Shown: positions 7,240 to 7,842 of the stretch, piece by piece | Position numbering within the stretch: the stretch's first letter is position 1 | How the letters are laid out: each line of letters starts with the position of its first letter | The notes under the pieces: generated by a model | Seen by the model: only the letters and a program-made list of their open reading frames with translations | Database searches by the model: none | What the model was told of the DNA's origin: nothing | Assembly (NCBI GenBank): GCA_000438355.1 | Contig: FR901477.1 | Location: forward strand, 45,843-53,684 | Direction: 5' to 3' | Length of the DNA: 7,842 nucleotides | Source: Clostridium sp. CAG:273 | GTDB taxonomy: Bacteria > Bacillota > Clostridia > TANB77 > CAG-508 | Program-made: the position numbers and the translations under genes

Positions 7240-7338
7240 ATAAAAGTAATATTTTTAACTCGACTGCGGACGCACAGCTACTTAAAATTTGTATGCACAA
7301 ATTTTAAGGCCTTGTCTTAATAAAAATATTACTTTTAT
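7240..7338. repeat. Structured tandem element, copy 2
   Basis: This is the second copy, shifted exactly 126 bp from copy 1. Its terminal inverted repeat is perfect over 18 bp (7240-7257 with 7321-7338). The core 7261-7306 matches copy 1 at all 46 positions. Its central hairpin is a perfect 12-bp stem (7281-7292 with 7297-7308, loop ATGC), longer than in copy 1. The following stem becomes AAGGC-CTT-GTCTT (7306-7318), keeping pairing through a G·U. Its first bases overlap the longer hairpin, so the two stems could be alternatives. The right arm runs into TTTTTTATATATA, so plus-strand termination after topB is plausible. No clear target-site duplication flanks it. Confidence 0.8.
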
Positions 7339-7371
7339 TTTTTATATATAGGATATTTTTAAAAGTTTATA

Positions 7372-7389
7372 TTTTAATTGCAATTAAAA
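7372..7389. promoter_or_regulatory. Perfect 18-bp palindrome, possible operator
   Basis: TTTTAATTG joined to CAATTAAAA reads the same on both strands with no spacer. A related 11-bp palindrome, CAATT-A-AATTG, follows at 7405-7415, and both sites share GCAATTAAA. They lie 25-90 bp upstream of the promoter at 7441-7469. This arrangement would suit a dimeric regulator, but the composition is AT-only apart from the centre, so confidence is modest. Confidence 0.4.
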
Positions 7390-7440
7390 ATGAAATTAAT
7401 AATGCAATTAAATTGTAATACAAATGTAACCAAAAAGAAA

Positions 7441-7469
7441 TGTACAATCTCATAACGAGATGATATAAT
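7441..7469 (+). promoter_or_regulatory. Probable promoter of the prepilin-like gene with spacer inverted repeat
   Basis: TGTACA (7441-7446) and a perfect TATAAT (7464-7469) lie 17 bp apart, and TGA at 7461-7463 gives an extended -10. The spacer contains ATCTC (7447-7451) and its inverted copy GAGAT (7457-7461), so a repressor bound there would block polymerase. Transcription would start near 7476, about 208 nt before the ATG at 7684. Confidence 0.65.
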
Positions 7470-7671
7470 TGTTCTGCACAAGAAAATATAAAGTAACAAA
7501 TTTTTCTACATTTATTAATTGTATAGAATAAATTAATAAAATAAAACAGTAAAATATAAAAATAAAACAATAAAACCAGTAAACAAAGTAACAAAAAAGA
7601 ATAAAAATAAACAATGTAATAAAGATATGATTAATAAATAAATTTGGTGGAATAATAACAAAAGAAATAAT

Positions 7672-7677
7672 GGGAGG
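7672..7677 (+). promoter_or_regulatory. Ribosome binding site of the prepilin-like gene
   Basis: GGGAGG lies 6 nt before ATG 7684, an optimal spacing. It selects this ATG over in-frame ATGs at 7717, 7720 and 7750, which have no comparable site. Confidence 0.85.
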
Positions 7678-7683
7678 AAGAAC

Positions 7684-7842
7684 ATGGAAACAGAAATAAA
7701 AAAGAAAGAACAAACAATGATGTGTGCAGAGAATTTAAAGATTAACGAAATGCGAGATAAAAAAATAAATAGCCAAACAACAAGAGAGACAAGCGGAATA
7801 ACGCTAATAGCATTGGTCGTAACAATTGTTGTTCTTTTAATT
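7684..7842 (+). CDS. Prepilin-like (type IV pilin-type N-terminus) surface protein, partial
   Basis: Only the first 53 codons are present; the gene runs past the window end. A hydrophilic leader rich in Lys and Glu (residues 1-38) ends in RETSG. It is followed by the hydrophobic stretch ITLIALVVTIVVLLI (39-53). This matches the class III signal pattern, in which prepilin peptidase cuts after Gly (here G38) and the hydrophobic helix anchors or assembles the protein. The leader is long for the family. Position +5 of the mature protein is Ala, not the usual Glu, which in pilins supports N-methylation and subunit packing. Similar GITLIALVVTI-type N-termini occur, to my knowledge, on various clostridial proteins, so pilus, pseudopilin or another surface role is open. 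No neighbouring pilus assembly gene is visible. Confidence 0.75.
   Translation, partial: METEIKKKEQTMMCAENLKINEMRDKKINSQTTRETSGITLIALVVTIVVLLI

Larger units (their letters stand above)
7339..7683 (+). other. Non-coding region with palindrome, promoter and long A-rich leader
   Basis: I see no credible gene here. Minus-strand open frames in this stretch encode only monotonous Phe/Ile/Leu/Tyr-rich strings, as expected from A-rich DNA. The region holds an 18-bp palindrome, a related half-site, a promoter, and then about 200 nt of A-rich, G-poor sequence (about 7476-7671) reading into the prepilin-like gene. Confidence 0.7.

Noticed and set aside
7112..7338. CRISPR array
   Set aside because: Only two long copies with internal inverted repeats and a 126-bp period, and no cas genes nearby.
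7367..7713. Two overlapping minus-strand frames encoding hydrophobic peptides
   Set aside because: Composition is a monotonous Phe/Ile/Leu/Tyr string expected from A-rich plus-strand DNA. There is no ribosome binding site, and they overlap the plus-strand promoter and leader.
7112..7842. Integrated mobile element carrying topB and the repeats
   Set aside because: No integrase, transposase, relaxase or attachment site is visible, and topB looks like its neighbours in composition.

Overview
The window is very AT-rich DNA from a low-GC Bacillota, most likely a gut-type member of the Clostridia. This rests on strong AGGAGG-type ribosome binding sites, A-rich coding strands, intrinsic terminators, and a prepilin-like GITLIALVVTI peptide that I associate with clostridial genomes. 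The placement comes from sequence style and family resemblance only.

Layout: (1) positions 182-976 (+), a SpoU/TrmH-family 2'-O-ribose RNA methyltransferase. (2) A convergent intergenic region holding a strong bidirectional terminator. (3) 1070-2827 (-), aspartyl-tRNA synthetase (aspS), with its own promoter and leader. (4) 3029-4753 (-), an AMP-forming acyl-CoA synthetase followed by a perfect 19-bp AT-only inverted repeat. (5) A divergent promoter region, 4754-5063. (6) A type IA topoisomerase III (topB), whose true start is probably 5064 because a promoter overlaps the more upstream ATG. (7) A 622-bp non-coding region, 7062-7683. (8) The first 53 codons of a prepilin-like protein, cut off by the window end.

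The conserved genes are housekeeping functions: RNA modification, translation, lipid activation and DNA topology. They are mostly separate transcription units, and nothing suggests one shared pathway.

The least explained part is 7062-7683. It holds two copies, exactly 126 bp apart, of a roughly 100-bp element. Each copy has an 18-bp terminal inverted repeat and an identical 46-nt core with a GC-rich block and an internal hairpin. A second small stem differs between the copies only by changes that keep base pairing. I cannot assign it to a known RNA or mobile-element family, and it is the best candidate here for something undescribed. Downstream of it lie a perfect 18-bp palindrome, an extended -10 promoter with an inverted repeat filling its spacer, and a leader of about 200 nt that is A-rich and G-poor, leading into the prepilin-like gene.
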